From Sabethes cyaneus (taxonomy: Eukaryota > Arthropoda > Insecta > Diptera > Culicidae): DNA of 64,000 bases. Positions 46,236 to 57,499 of this stretch are shown piece by piece. The stretch spans positions 205,708,939 to 205,772,938 of the forward strand of contig NC_071355.1 in assembly GCF_943734655.1 (NCBI RefSeq), given 5' to 3'. Both the position numbers and the translations under genes were made by a program. Below the pieces are notes generated by a model. It saw only the letters and a program-made list of their open reading frames with translations, was not told the origin of the DNA and made no database searches. The number at the start of each line of letters is the position of its first letter. Positions within the stretch are counted from its first letter, which is position 1.

Positions 46236-46479
46236 CTTCTCGTTTTAATTGGCAGGCAGTCTATTAAAAGTAGAACAGATTTTATAATCTTTCCAACGTT
46301 TCAACTTTGTATCTCAGTCTTCTTCAGGGATTGAATACTGTCTGCTCTTTGTCAAGTAACTGTGTCAGAGCAGAGAGTATTCAATCCCTGAAGAAGACTG
46401 AAATCCACAGTTGAATCGATGGATAGATCACAAAATCTGTTTTACTTTTAAAAGATTTACAGCCAATTAAAGCGAGAAT
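46236..46479. repeat. Foldback element with paired hammerhead-like motifs
   Basis: Arms of about 110 bp, roughly 85% complementary, centre near 46350-46367. Right arm, plus strand: ATCC, CTGAAGA (46388-46394), stem II GACT/AGTT, GAATC, GGAT. Left arm, minus strand: TCC, CTGAAGA (46327-46321), GACT/AGTT, GAAACGTT, GGA. The left copy keeps GAAA; the right has GAATC and should be dead. The arrangement recalls Penelope-like element terminal repeats. Confidence 0.75.
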
Positions 46480-47440
46480 ATTAAATTCTACAGTCGACAT
46501 AATAAGTTGCTACAATCGATTCCAGACACATCTCAATGGTAGACCAACTAGGAATCTCTCCAAGTAGTCCCTGCAACTCGGGGTTAATACGCCTACGCCA
46601 CTCTCCGCTATCTGTTTGTACTCCGCCAAAAATAGTCCGCAAAGCCTTTCGTTCAAATACGGCAAGTGCACGTATGTCTTCCGTAAGCAAAGTTACTATC
46701 TAAAGTATGTAGAGGACTACCGGTCTGATTAGCGTTTTGTACATCGTCAGCTTTGTGCGGCGGGGTATGCTCCTTGATCGAAGCATCTTGCGGAGGTGAA
46801 AATGGGTTAGACTTCCAGTTTAAATGCGTCGTTAAATCTCCTTATTCGTTTTATTGTCGGCGGTGACTAGAGATCTACGATAGTATTGGGCGATACCGTA
46901 TCGATAGCCGTGATATCGATACTCGAAGGCCGATATTGCGATATATTTTATCGATTCTTGCGACGCCGATATTACGCTAAATCGATACTTTCATCCCGAT
47001 ATTGTTTTGATAAAGCGGGATACGCAGCTGAAAAGATAAGAGTTGAATATAGGCAAAAACAATGCTCAAGAAAACAGTTTTTAAGGATTTTTTTTGCACT
47101 GATCTTTCCATGTGTGTACTAAGTTTTATTCTCAAATTTGCTTGATTGGAATTGACTCATTTTCGACATCATCATTTCTGACATCTCTGTTTACGTCAAT
47201 CTAAGCATCGCCGCGAAGAAGAATTTGGCCAAGTATCGTCCAGAGCGGAATGAGTTCATCACGACCCTGAGGAAGAAAAAGTGCCAGAAGGAGGACAGAG
47301 AACGTGAAGAGCAGGAAACGGAAAGGACCGACTCCCGGCAGAACTCAACAAAAATGGCCAAGAACCGGTAGCAATAGCACTTTACCGGATAATTTCAAGA
47401 ATTTGGCAGGAAACACTACTGGAGGAGTGGATAGAAGATG

Positions 47441-47690
47441 TACACTCAAAAAACTTGGCACGTCAAGTTTACATGAAAACATAGGTGATTCTCATCCATC
47501 ACACTTTTCATGTAATTTTCACGTGAATTATTGGTAACTTGCACTCATACTAACCTAACCAGTTTACGTGCGATCCCGGTAAATTATATCAACTTTCCCA
47601 TTAACTAGTACATGAAGTTCATATAAGTTGCTGTGCAGAAGTTTACAAGATTTTTCACGTGGATGCGACGTGACGATTTTTTTGAGTGTA
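47441..47690. mobile_element. MITE, TA target site, in inner RTE
   Basis: Ends TA-CACTCAAAAAAC and complement GTTTTTTTGAGTG-TA-like, extended by CACGTCA motifs on both sides. It splits the EEWIED...SPIKKGDR reading of the RTE. Confidence 0.85.
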
Positions 47691-47869
47691 GTTTTTCCCA
47701 ACTAAAAAAGGGTGATCGGCTAGATTACTGTAATTACCACAGCATAACGCTGGTCAAAGCCATTAACAAGGTGCTCTCCCAGATTTTGTTGCGTCGTCTA
47801 TCCCCAATAGCAAGGAAATTCGTAGAGCAATACCAGGTGGGTTTTATGGGAGCCCATACTAACCCATAA

Positions 47870-48270
47870 TAAACGAGTACGGTTAAGCATAAGTATAGGG
47901 TACCGCCCGTGTGCTGCTACTCCGTTATTGCCCAAGACTGATGAAAATTGCAAAATAATTACTGGAAAAGCTCTACTTGGGGCAGTAGACTATTCCTCAT
48001 TGTGCAACTCTACCAGACCCCTGCATGTTGATCAATACCGACGCCGGCCACGTCCGAATGCGGGTCCTTTTGGGATGGAAAGAAATGTTAGTCCAATACT
48101 TGTTGCTACTAAAGACCAGGAAATCCTCAGCATCTTTACAAGTATTTCGGGAAAGGAGTTGTTGTTAGTAGAGAGGGAAAATAGATCAGGATTCATCTTC
48201 ATGGATGTTGTGATCTGTCGACAAAAATTACGCGCGAATTCGGTATGGTTTCGTAAAACTGCGTGCGAAA
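47870..48270. other. Unassigned insert in inner RTE
   Basis: Replaces the RTE segment between GFMGAHT and DEYGFPD. A 116-codon plus frame (47928-48278) has no motif I recognise. No flanking duplication was found. Confidence 0.4.
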
Positions 48271-48720
48271 CCTTTTAGATAATGGATGAGTACGGTTTTC
48301 CGGATAAACTGACGCGGCTGAAACAAAGCTACCCTGGAACGAGTGATGTGTTACGTATGTGTTTCGCGGCACTGTCGAGTCCTTTCGAATCGCACAGAGA
48401 GTTGCGGTAAAGAGATGGAATGTCTTGTATGTTATTCAACATCGCTTTTGAAGGTGTGATCCGGCGAGCGGGCATCGAAACGGTTTGCAACGATCTCCAG
48501 CAAGCGTAGCCAAATCCTATAGCCTAGTCTTCATAGAGGACGTCGACATCATTGATAGAAACCTTAAGATGGCGGAGGCAAATTACGCCAGAGTCAAGAC
48601 GGAGGTCTTCCACGGTCAGTGACTATTGACGGCGACGAACTGGAAGTGGTTGATGAGCTCGTATATTTGGGAGCTCTAGTCACTGCGGATTATAACAGCA
48701 GTCAGGAGATTTAACGACGC

Positions 48721-48941
48721 CTAGCCTAGCCTTGGGCTTAACCGTCTTTATAAGACTTGATCCTTCTTTATCAACAGACTTCACAGCCAGCTGGTAGAGC
48801 TGGCCAGTTGGTACAGGACAACTACGGGGTTAGTGCAACAATCCTACTGACTCTATATAGTAGCACCGCCCAGCGGAGATTCGAGCATACGACGACTGAC
48901 TTGTTAGACCAAAATCGTACCTCGAAGCTACCTGGGCGGTT
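48721..48941 (-). mobile_element. tRNA-derived SINE, copy 3, with 14-bp TSD
   Basis: Flanked by AGATTTAACGACGC (48707-48720) and AGATTCAACGACGC (48942-48955), a 14-bp duplication with one change; across it the RTE reading GGAGATTCAACGACGC is restored. Complement of the head: GTATGCTCGAATCTC (B box) and GGTCTAACAAG (anticodon arm). The tail differs from copy 1 after about 170 bp. Confidence 0.9.
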
Positions 48942-49853
48942 AGATTCAACGACGCATTGAAGCTGGAAGTCGAGGCTACTTTCCCTCTTCAAAACGCTTT
49001 GATCAAGAAGCATACGCCGCCGTACAAGGCTAATGATATAGGGTTTATTTCTAATTCCCGTCGTAGTAAGAAAAGTCATTCTAATTTTCTTCATTTCTTA
49101 GGTAGATTTAATGAATACTCCAAAAGCTCTGCTGCTGATTTGACTCAAACACACTTACCTTCCGATCCGTGCCCTTTGAATTTACTAAAAAGCGATTAAT
49201 AAAGCATTTGATTGAAATTACGTAACTGACTTTATATCTTAAATTCGTCGTACCGTTTTAAAATCCGTCTATCAAAATTTTTCATCGTCCGAACTAAAAA
49301 TCACAATAATGTTTACGAAGCTAGCGCGCATGTATTTGTGTAGGACAGCATGACAAATGTTATTTTACAAAATTTCTGTAGGTTATGCAAGTTTTCCCGG
49401 CTGCAGAATAACAACAATGCGTTGCATGAGTTATTTTCATTTTATGAATGACGGAAATTGAAACGATTAGTCGACATTTTCTTCTTCGTCGCATGAAAAA
49501 ACGTTGGAAATTTGGCTGCTTGGAACTCTTAAACGAAAAAAAAAGCATTTAAATAGATCGCAGATCACTTTGATTGATAGCGTATGAAGGGCAACAAACT
49601 AAAATATTGTGGAATAACTAATTTTGCATTGTATGTCATAAAAATCGCTGATATTTTTCAAATCCAGAATGCCACCTTAAATAGTATCGATAAAGCTAAT
49701 ATCGATACTTCACGAGCGATGCCCTAGATACCCTAGATATGGCAACGATAACCCTGCAGATTCAGTATCGATATTCAATTATCGATACTTTTGGAAATTT
49801 CGCCCAATGCTAATCTACGAACTCACCAACCACTTCCAGTTCATCGCCATCAA

Positions 49854-50534
49854 TAACGGGTGACAACTAAAATTTTGGAATTTTTTCGAGGCCCCTATAC
49901 TAAGATGCCCAGCAACTATTCGCAAGCAAGGTAGTGGAAGACAAGCCAAAATAATGGACGCGGAAGGACATCGTTCTCTTTCTCGTTTCTTCAACAACAA
50001 GCCTTCTGGTTTGGCTATCAATTAAGATGCACCAGACGAATGTTTGAAGAAAATTTTGATCCTGTTTCTACAAAAACATCATGCAGATGGACAATACGTG
50101 CTCTGGCATCATCGCATTATGCCAAAAAAAAACACAATCGTTCCTGAATACCCATCTGATCCCATTTTTACCCGAAGACCACGACCCGTAAAATCTCTCT
50201 CAGTGCGCCCAATCGAGGATTCCTTCGGGATTTTGAGTTCCTTGGTGTACAAAAATAACTGTAGAGCCACGAATTGCAAACAGTTGATTGGTAGAATTAA
50301 GAGATGCATTCGCATAGTTGACCTGGCGGCCGTACAACGCTCCTGTTTCGACGTCAAACGAAAGCTTCGCCGAACAGCCGATTATGGACCGTTTTCAAAT
50401 GCACAGTAATTTTTTTTCAACAATGGATAATGTATCTTTCATTTCGGTAAATCAGATCTTCTTCATGTATCTTTGTCTTTTTTGACAGCTTGAGAAAAAT
50501 AAACAAAATCCAAAATTTCTGTTGTCACCCGTTA
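49854..50534 (+). mobile_element. Tc1-like deletion derivative A, TA target site
   Basis: TIRs TAACGGGTGACAACTAAAAT and complement of TAACGGGTGACAACAGAAAT at 50534. Removing it with one TA restores RTE reading (ATCAA-TA-GTCACTG, as at 37050). Inside is the transposase end: GSGRQAKIMDAEGHRSLSRF-like text, FFNNKPSGLAIN (about 49985), LFLQKHHADGQYVLW, RPIEDSFGILSSLVYKNN and KQLIGRIKRCIR, ending SNAQ and TAA at 50407. The first catalytic Asp region is missing by internal deletion at FFNNK|PSGLAIN, and an in-frame TAA follows GLAIN. Confidence 0.85.
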
Positions 50535-50558
50535 GTCACTGTCCATAGGAGGCGAATG

Positions 50559-51124
50559 TTGTTTTCCCTATCAAATGAAAATAACAAATTTATAACAGGT
50601 TAAGTTCTAAATAACAATTTTTTTGCGTTTTGTTATAAACTTAGTCCCATTACTTATCAAATAATACTGTTACTGGTAGCTTGATAAGTAACAAGCTTGT
50701 ACCAAAATTTGCAAAAATAATGGCATAATTAGAGTTTCCACCACTACTGGCACTACCACTACTACTGGTGCGTCTACCCTAGTGATTTAAATAACAAAAT
50801 TCGCTCTAAGCATACCACAATTATATAAAATAATTTTGTAATTTGATCTAGTTTATTTCAAGATGAGTTACAAAAAGTAGCATTCTGTCCTGCTTTATAA
50901 CCAAAATGTAGCAAAACGTGTAATAAGTTAGCAGAAAGAGATAGATTCCTTGTAGAACATTTCCTGTGTCGCAAGTTCTGCTATCACATTTATAGCACAC
51001 TTTGATAGAAATATTAACTGGAGCAACAATTCTGTAATATTTGCAAGAATTCATTCAGACTCACCTTCGGATGAAGTAAATAAATAAATAATAATAAATA
51101 ATAATCTAGAATCTCTTAACCGGG
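50559..51124. mobile_element. Insertion in RTE, probable retroelement fragment
   Basis: Interrupts the RTE between GTTGTTTTCC (50557) and TTTCCTGGAGG (about 51126). Ends in an AAATAAATAATAAT-type simple tail (51076-51108), as LINE or SINE 3' ends do. No coding match; family unknown. Confidence 0.5.
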
Positions 51125-51417
51125 TTTCCTGGAGGCTCTTCCCACCATGTATTTAGTTTTCGACGCACTGATTTGTAACCCTATTCTCCTAGTCTCCGTT
51201 TTTAATCTGGCGCAGATTGGCTCCTAGCCGAGGCTAGGAGTTGGCTATTCTTGCTGAAGATCGTTCATCTCATTTCGATGCCCGCTCGCCGGACCTTCAA
51301 TAGCGATATTGAATAACATACAGAACAGTCAGAACATTGTGGACGTTATACTCCCGACATTTCTGGAGGATTACTCGGAGAGTAAAAATTTGATCGGTAG
51401 TGGCACGGGCCCCATAA

Positions 51418-51787
51418 AATTGGAAATTAATTTTGACTGTTTAGCTCAAGTTCGTTTCTCTTGCACCCAAATTCGTTTCAGTTATTTTCGAAATTTGGTT
51501 TGGTGCATTGTTTTTTATTGTTATGTCATATCCCAGAAAAGCTGCATAAAGTATCATAGAAATATCGCTAATCCGAAGCATTATTCGACGCCATTTATAT
51601 CTGCAGTCATTCTGATAATTATTAATGCGAGGCACTTTCGGAAACACTTGGTCAACGCCAATAATCCCGCAAAATTCGGGACGCCTGAACAGTTTAAACT
51701 GCCTACATTCTCAGCCAAATTGAAGCTAAAACTTTTATTTTTCCGTCATCTGCCATGAAATGTTCGTTGAAATTCTTCACAACGTAA
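51418..51787. other. Unassigned spacer
   Basis: AT-rich DNA between the truncated RTE end and a Tc1 derivative. A plus frame of 149 codons begins in RTE sequence and runs into it; not a gene. Confidence 0.4.
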
Positions 51788-52713
51788 TAACGGGTGGCAA
51801 CTAAAATTTTGGAATTTATTTTCTCAAGCTGTCAAAAAAAGACAAAGATACAGGAAGAAGTTCTGATTTACCGAAATTAAAGATACATTATCCATTGTTG
51901 AAAAAAAATTAGTGTACATTTCAAAACGGTCCGTAATCGGCTGTTCGGCGAAGCTTTCGTTTGCCGTCGAAACAAGAGCGTTGTACGGTCTTTATGTCAA
52001 CTTTGCGAATGCATCTCTTGGTTCTACCAATCCACTGTTTGCAATTCGTGGTTCTCCAATTAATTTTTGTACACCTAGGAACTCAAAATCCCGAAGAAAT
52101 TTTCGATTGGGCGCACTGAGACAGATGTTTCGAGTGGTAGTTTTTGGGTAAAAATGGGATCGAATGGGTATTCAGGAACGATTGTGTTTTTTGGGCGTAG
52201 GGCGATGATGCTCTACCCGGCCAAAACTCGTATTGTCCATCTGTATGATGTTTTTGTAGAAACGGGATCAAAATTTGCTCCAAACATTCGTCTGGTGCAT
52301 CTTAATTGATAGCCAAATCAGAGGGCTTGTTGTTGAAGAAACGAGAAAGAGAATGATGTCCTTCTGCGTCCATAATTTGGGCTTGTCTTCCACTACCTTG
52401 CTTGCGAGTTGCTGGGCATCTGAGGATATGGTAAACAGTCGAAGCCGCAACATATTTGCTTTTTAAATGTTGTACCGTATACTTTTTGCCGAAATTTCTG
52501 TTGCAGTTCGTAGAAATGTACAACGCGCTCCCGAAATGCTTCTTGTTTCGACGCCATTTTTAGCAAAATTAGGCAAGCATAAACAAAACAAAAAATATTA
52601 ACAAAAAGAGGAGAGAGAGAGCTAACACATACATACTCTCATTTCTCTCTGAGCTCGTTTGTTGTTGAGCATGAACCGCGAACAAATTCCAAAATTTTAG
52701 TTGCCACCCGTTA
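51788..52713 (-). mobile_element. Tc1-like deletion derivative B, TA target site
   Basis: TIRs TAACGGGTGGCAACTAAAAT at 51788 and its complement at 52713, about 926 bp. Minus-strand transposase: MASKQEAFRERVVHFYELQQ (52557), KKYTVQHLKSKYVAASTVYH, RKQGSGRQAQIMDAEGH, SLSRFFNNKPSDLAIN, a TAA, then ILIPFLQKHHTDGQYEFWP and YAQKTQSFLNTHSIPFLPK. It has the same junction FFNNK|PS(G/D)LAIN and the same following stop as derivative A, but keeps the N-terminus. Several frameshifts. Non-autonomous. Confidence 0.88.
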
Positions 52714-55700
52714 TAAAACTGTTATTCTACAGCGACTCGCATAACAGTCCCATTTTCTATGGAGTTTCCTTTATAAATGGAACTGTTAAGCGAGTAGCGG
52801 TAGTATAGGTCGTGTGTGATACGTTCTACGTACTGTTGGAAGCAGGTTTGAAAATTCATAAGAATAGATAACAGCATGAGTACACGATTTTCAGCAACGA
52901 AGGAGAAACCGCTTCCAAGTTTCGCAGATGACGACGCATCGTTATTGCTCGAACTTTGCGAAGCCGGATGCTAGACGTCATACAGAGACCAGAACCTACG
53001 CCAAAAATCATGAAATGAATGTTTAAAACAAGCCAGCTGTTAACGGCACCAACGTTGCCACTCTGAAAACTGGACCTATTGATACGCCACAAATTGTCGC
53101 TGTACAACTCCGTGAAGAGAAAATGTTCCTTTGTTTTGCTCCCAGTCATCAGACCTACAATCGACTATTATTAAATTATAACAAACTCCGCAGCTGCAAA
53201 AACTAGCAACAAAAATAAATGCACAACCGCAGCGCGATATCATACAAATCTATTTTTCAAAGTTAATGAGCCGCAAAACCAGTAAGTTCACCCTTACAAA
53301 CCAATGACCTACAGCAACGATAAATAACTATTCATTATTCAACTGAACAATAATTAAAATTAAACATTGAACCACATTTGTAGGGGAAAAACCCTAACAA
53401 TCAGTGTTGATATCGCAATAAATTCTCTCACCTCGGTAAATTGTTTACTTGCTGCCGACAAAAACTCGTTCATTGAGCATCCGAAACAATATAAAAACCA
53501 ACTCCAGCATTCCCCCGGAGCCTTCCGGAGCGGCAGATGATGTACCACCGCCGGTGTGGTGGCACTGAATGTACCTAGGTATTTGTCTCATCCCAAAAAT
53601 ACGTGTAGCTAGTAGCTCTCTTATCGCTATCGAGCCATAATTTCCACGGGAACATGCTGACAGTTGTGGGGAACGAGGACGGGTTTATGCGCTTCAAGCT
53701 ACGGTGCAACCTAATGAGGCCGAAAGAGTTCACAAATCGGAGTGCAGCTGGAGTGTTACATGTCCCATGCCCTGCTGGGTGGCGCTGCTGCCTGCGCTGC
53801 CAGGCAGGCTGGCAGGCAGAAAACACAAATGAAAGAGAGGGGAGACACACACAAACAGAACTACCAGTTACGGTGTGATAATTTATGACCCGGAACAAAT
53901 TTACATCGATAAGCGATTTAATGTTGTGAACAAAATTGGACACTTCAGTACCGGGTGCAGCTTTCCCGAGCAAATAGGTCAAGGATTCGGGCTGAACCGT
54001 CAAATTCGCGGGTGCTGAGTTCAAATTAATCGTATGTTGGAGGTTCGGAGTAATATATTGAGCTGACAAAAATATTCGCGCGAATTTGTTATGACTCGTA
54101 TTAATCTAATTCCAGATAATATAATGCAACCGAAGTGATTTACGACCAAAATGATAGCAGAAAAAAGATTCAACATCATTAGCTAATGAACGGTGGTTTA
54201 AGTGCCTGTCCTAGCAATAATTTAAAGGATAGGGATACTGTTCAAACTTTCAAGTTTGTTTTATGTACCCTCAACGTAAAACGTAAACATTTAAAACTGG
54301 AACGGAACCAATCAAGTGCAACTGATTTACTGCCTGTGTACGGAAAATGCACTTTGTCTGACGTGGTTACGAAATTGGACGAAATTGACAATTTCGTTTG
54401 TTGATGACCAAACCATTTTCGAGGTCGGACGATAAAAGTATCAATCATCATCGAGTGAATGGGCTATCGGCGGATTGCACCTACCCTCGGTGGGTGCCCC
54501 TTGTCGCTACTGACTGGTGCCTGTCGGTAACGAAGCGACGATGGTGATTGCTGAGAGAATTGCACGGTGTTGTCAACTGCACCCAGCAATAACAACTGTT
54601 CGATCGCAAGTGAAAAAATGACATTACAATGTAATTGAATGGGTACAGATTATGGAGAGGGGCTTGTATTGTTTTTTTTTGCTTACAGTTTATGAAAATT
54701 GGTGAGTCAATCATGTTTGATAGCGTTCCATGAGTGGGCTTTGTAACTGAAACTATTATAGATCGGGTAGTTAATCCCAGTAAAACCTATGATTCTGGGC
54801 TTATACGTAATTGAAACCTATCTGTTAATTCCGGCTGGTCAAAAATGCAATTAAATAATCCGGGTTTCACTTTGTGTTTCACCAAATAATGATGACACGG
54901 ACGTGATGGCCTACCTACTTTATCTTACTTTACTTTTATGTAAAGCCCAAAGTGTTGATCCTATGAATCATTCATCATGATCTGAATTCGAATGTGATCT
55001 CCAAATTGCAACTTCTTGATCTGTCATTATCCAATAACCCCGAACACCCGCTGCTCGAACATCCTAGTTGACGGTCCACATCTAACGAGTGTGTGGTCTA
55101 CCTAGCAGTCGTTGCACTCATTCGTCCATCAGGAATGCTTGACACATGGCCAGCCGATTGTAGCCTACCGCGCTTTACTAATTATGGTGTAAATTATGGT
55201 TTTTGCGTCTGCGCCACAGTCCATGCCTAAGTTTGCCACCGAGAATTTATCACAAGATCGATCAAATGCACAAACGCGTCAAGAGTTCGTCAGTCGCTCT
55301 TCTTCATCGTACACAATTTTTGGCCGAAGAGTGTTACCGAATAAATACAATGCTATGTTGAACAATACATTTGACATTTCATCACATTGCTTCAAACCTC
55401 CCAACATAAGTAACACTTCACCAGCTACCCTAATTGTTTATTTCGCTTTACTAAATCGCACGCTGCCTTGAAAACTATAAACAGATGAACACAGGTCTGA
55501 AACTTGAATTCTTCAAATTTGTTGAGATTTATCATACCGAGTTAATGAAGGTTATACTTCGATGATTGCTGCAATTGCGTCGTTGGCCTTTTTCATCGTC
55601 GGATGATACCCCGCAGTATGGCCGCCTTTCAATCTGAAAGCCGACATTTGACAGGAATACGGTTTATTTCAACTGATTTACCCTTCTTAGCTCCCTTGCC

Positions 55701-56798
55701 GCTTCCGTCATTCTGTTTATTCTCTATTCTGTTCATATCGACAAATCCGTGTAGTTGCCATTCAACAGCCAATCGAAATGTGGTTTCCAAGGCCTGCTAT
55801 GGTCCGGTTCCCTTTACCGTTGGTCGTTTTATAGAAACTCATCGTATCGTGCTGACTTTTCTCATGGTGATGAAACCCCTTATCGGCAGCTCTACCCTCT
55901 CGCCCCGCCGGCAGTAGTAGGTGCCCAACGGGTGGACTCCAGCCTGCAACAGAAATTCCCAATACTTCCCGCGCTACGGAACTGCTCATTCCAGTTCTCT
56001 CCCATCTGCACATCGATCCCTCTGATGATAACTACATATGTTGTTCAGTTGATGTTCAGTCGAGTCTTCCTGGTTGGTTTCGACTTAAGGGGAAACCGAA
56101 AATGGCTCAACGATGGTTGGATAAATGGCTACCATTCGATGCATGTATTGTTTTGTGCCTTAAAAATGCATATGTATTGGCAAAGCACGTAATCAGTGCT
56201 CCCAGTGCTGTTAAAATTTCCTAAATCTTGTCATTCCATTTATCGCTCCGGTATATATCAACAAACGCTCAGCAAAACATAATTGCTAATGGAAAATAAA
56301 TTCAACGGAACATATAGATCATTAAGTGTTCATAAAACGTATAATCTGGAATTGGTTAATAGATATTTGGTTGCGCACATATTTCGTTGCACTAGCCCTT
56401 TCCGAAAAAACAGCACCACGGTCTCAAAGTTTCGCCACATCAATGAGCTTTTAAAGAGCTTCTGCTTTTGCCGCATCGATAAGCTTAGAGAATGTAAACA
56501 AACTAACAGCTGACCAGCAATCAAAAACTCGCCTTCAATGCAAACGGATTAATTAGTAATCCTATTGAATGCATAGGATCAATAGGATTGCTGCTGCAAA
56601 TCTCAGATGAATCGGAATGTCTTGATAAAGAAAATAAACCATATTTCGGGATGCTCCTAGTCGGTGCGGTTGGCTGCGGATCAACTGTGTTTATTTTTGC
56701 AAGCTCTGCCATTTGACATATATTACCAATACTAATACAACATTCAAATAAACGTTAAGGTTTTTAACGAACACATGAGATGTACAGTACAGTGTGTG
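52714..56798. other. Unassigned stretch
   Basis: Low-repeat looking DNA with frames at 53575-54069, 55196-55471 and 55755-56192 that show no domain, signal or splice-supported structure. If another host gene lies in the window it would most likely be here; I cannot support one. Confidence 0.35.
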
Positions 56799-57060
56799 TC
56801 ACTCTAACACAATAACGTTAGCCACTTTCGGTATCTCGTTAAACGCGAAGAATAACTGGAAGCAACCGTTACAAGCTACGAGATAATAATCCGAATCAAC
56901 GGGTGGACCACGGAAGACCTGCACGTCATCTGAATAAGTATCGACCGTGGACCAGAACGATGGTCTAACAGATTTCTCCATTTGGACGTGTCTGAGTTTG
57001 CTTTCCAATGTAGTGACCTGAAAAAAGAGCACTGCAGATAGCCATACATATCTCTGCGAC
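56799..57060 (-). pseudogene. RTE-like endonuclease fragment
   Basis: Minus strand gives LVHGRYLFR- and STVDTYSDDVQVFRGPPVDS followed by DYYLVACNGC, matching the ...RGADVDSDHYLVA end of insect RTE endonucleases; the catalytic His is replaced (SDYYLV). Different subfamily from the 36999 element. Confidence 0.55.
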
Positions 57061-57437
57061 AAATTTTATTAACTCTATGCCGTTATCGTCTATGGTAGAA
57101 AGACTTTCACAATTTTCTCTTATCAGTAATGAATCAGAGGAACTTTCAATCAACCTGTGAATATGCGTCCTCGATAACGACCGTAATATCATGACTAGGG
57201 CACTTTCCATTACTCTATTTGAGGGCCTTATGGAAATCCTCAAAGATTGTAGTTCGTCAGTACGAATATGTAGTCGGGAGTTGACGAATTTGCCCTTGAT
57301 GGTCCCTCACCTAATAATTTGTTTACTTAGTGGTAATAAAACCGATTTACTGAAGTTGTTGGATCGTTTTAGCAGAATACGATCAATCAAAGAAGAAAAA
57401 AATTCCAAATTACATTCCACTATTAATATTTATTCGC

Positions 57438-57482
57438 GACAGATATGTATTTCGCTTACGACTTGCAGACTTCATCAGTGTT
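57438..57482 (-). ncRNA. Hammerhead ribozyme-like motif (Penelope type)
   Basis: Minus strand: ACA, CTGATGA (57478-57472), an imperfect stem II (GTCTGC against GTAAGC), GAAA (57453-57450), TACATA, TC and TGT. The ACA/TGT pair makes a 3-bp stem I around the cleavage position and A-TACATA-T a minimal stem III. The conserved core is complete. Such minimal type I hammerheads are known from Penelope-like retroelements; no Penelope reverse transcriptase is seen nearby. Confidence 0.5.
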
Positions 57483-57499
57483 TGTTTTTGAACTGGTTT

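Larger units (their letters stand above)
47195..49010 (+). mobile_element. RTE-like fragment inside the hAT-like element
   Basis: Plus strand. KNLAKYRPERNEFITTLRKK at about 47225, then GDRLDYCNYHSITLVKA at 47710, LSQILLRRLSPIARKFVEQY at 47774 and VGFMGAHT at 47838. About 400 bp of unrelated DNA (47870-48270) interrupts it. It resumes with DEYGFPDKLTRL at 48282 and GMSCMLFNIAFEGVIRRAGI at 48418, then GDELEVVDELVYLGALVTAD at 48632, and IQRRIEAGSR after the SINE. The FADD box is degraded. Opposite orientation to the RTE that hosts the hAT. Confidence 0.85.
46881..49812. mobile_element. hAT-like element, 8-bp TSD, inserted in RTE
   Basis: Left end TAGTATTGGGCGA, right end the complement of TAGCATTGGGCGA (12 of 13 match). 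The flanks are exact 8-bp duplicates ATCTACGA at 46873-46880 and 49813-49820, the size made by hAT transposases. Both subterminal regions are rich in ATCGATA-type motifs (46900-47005 and 49680-49790). No hAT transposase is seen. The middle is an RTE fragment (47195-49010) and unassigned DNA (49020-49670), so it is non-autonomous and composite. Confidence 0.85.
46485..51417 (-). mobile_element. RTE-like LINE split by three later insertions
   Basis: Minus strand, read from 51417 down. RT pieces at about 51417-51125 contain complements of the ATTDQIF and finger regions. 50557-50535 and 49853-49821 give DGDEL...DEF-like text, and 46872-46485 gives LLTEDIRALAVFERKALRTI, then FGGVQTDSGEWRRRINPELQ. 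The segments join in order when the hAT-like element (46881-49812, with one 8-bp duplicate), the Tc1 derivative (49854-50534) and the insert at about 50559-51124 are removed. The endonuclease is absent (truncated at 51417). It is a fossil that dates the later insertions. Confidence 0.85.

Noticed and set aside
53575..54069. 164-codon minus-strand frame as a gene
   Set aside because: No domain, signal peptide or splice support; composition like surrounding DNA.
55755..56192. 145-codon plus-strand frame as a gene
   Set aside because: No recognisable motif, overlaps other frames of similar length.
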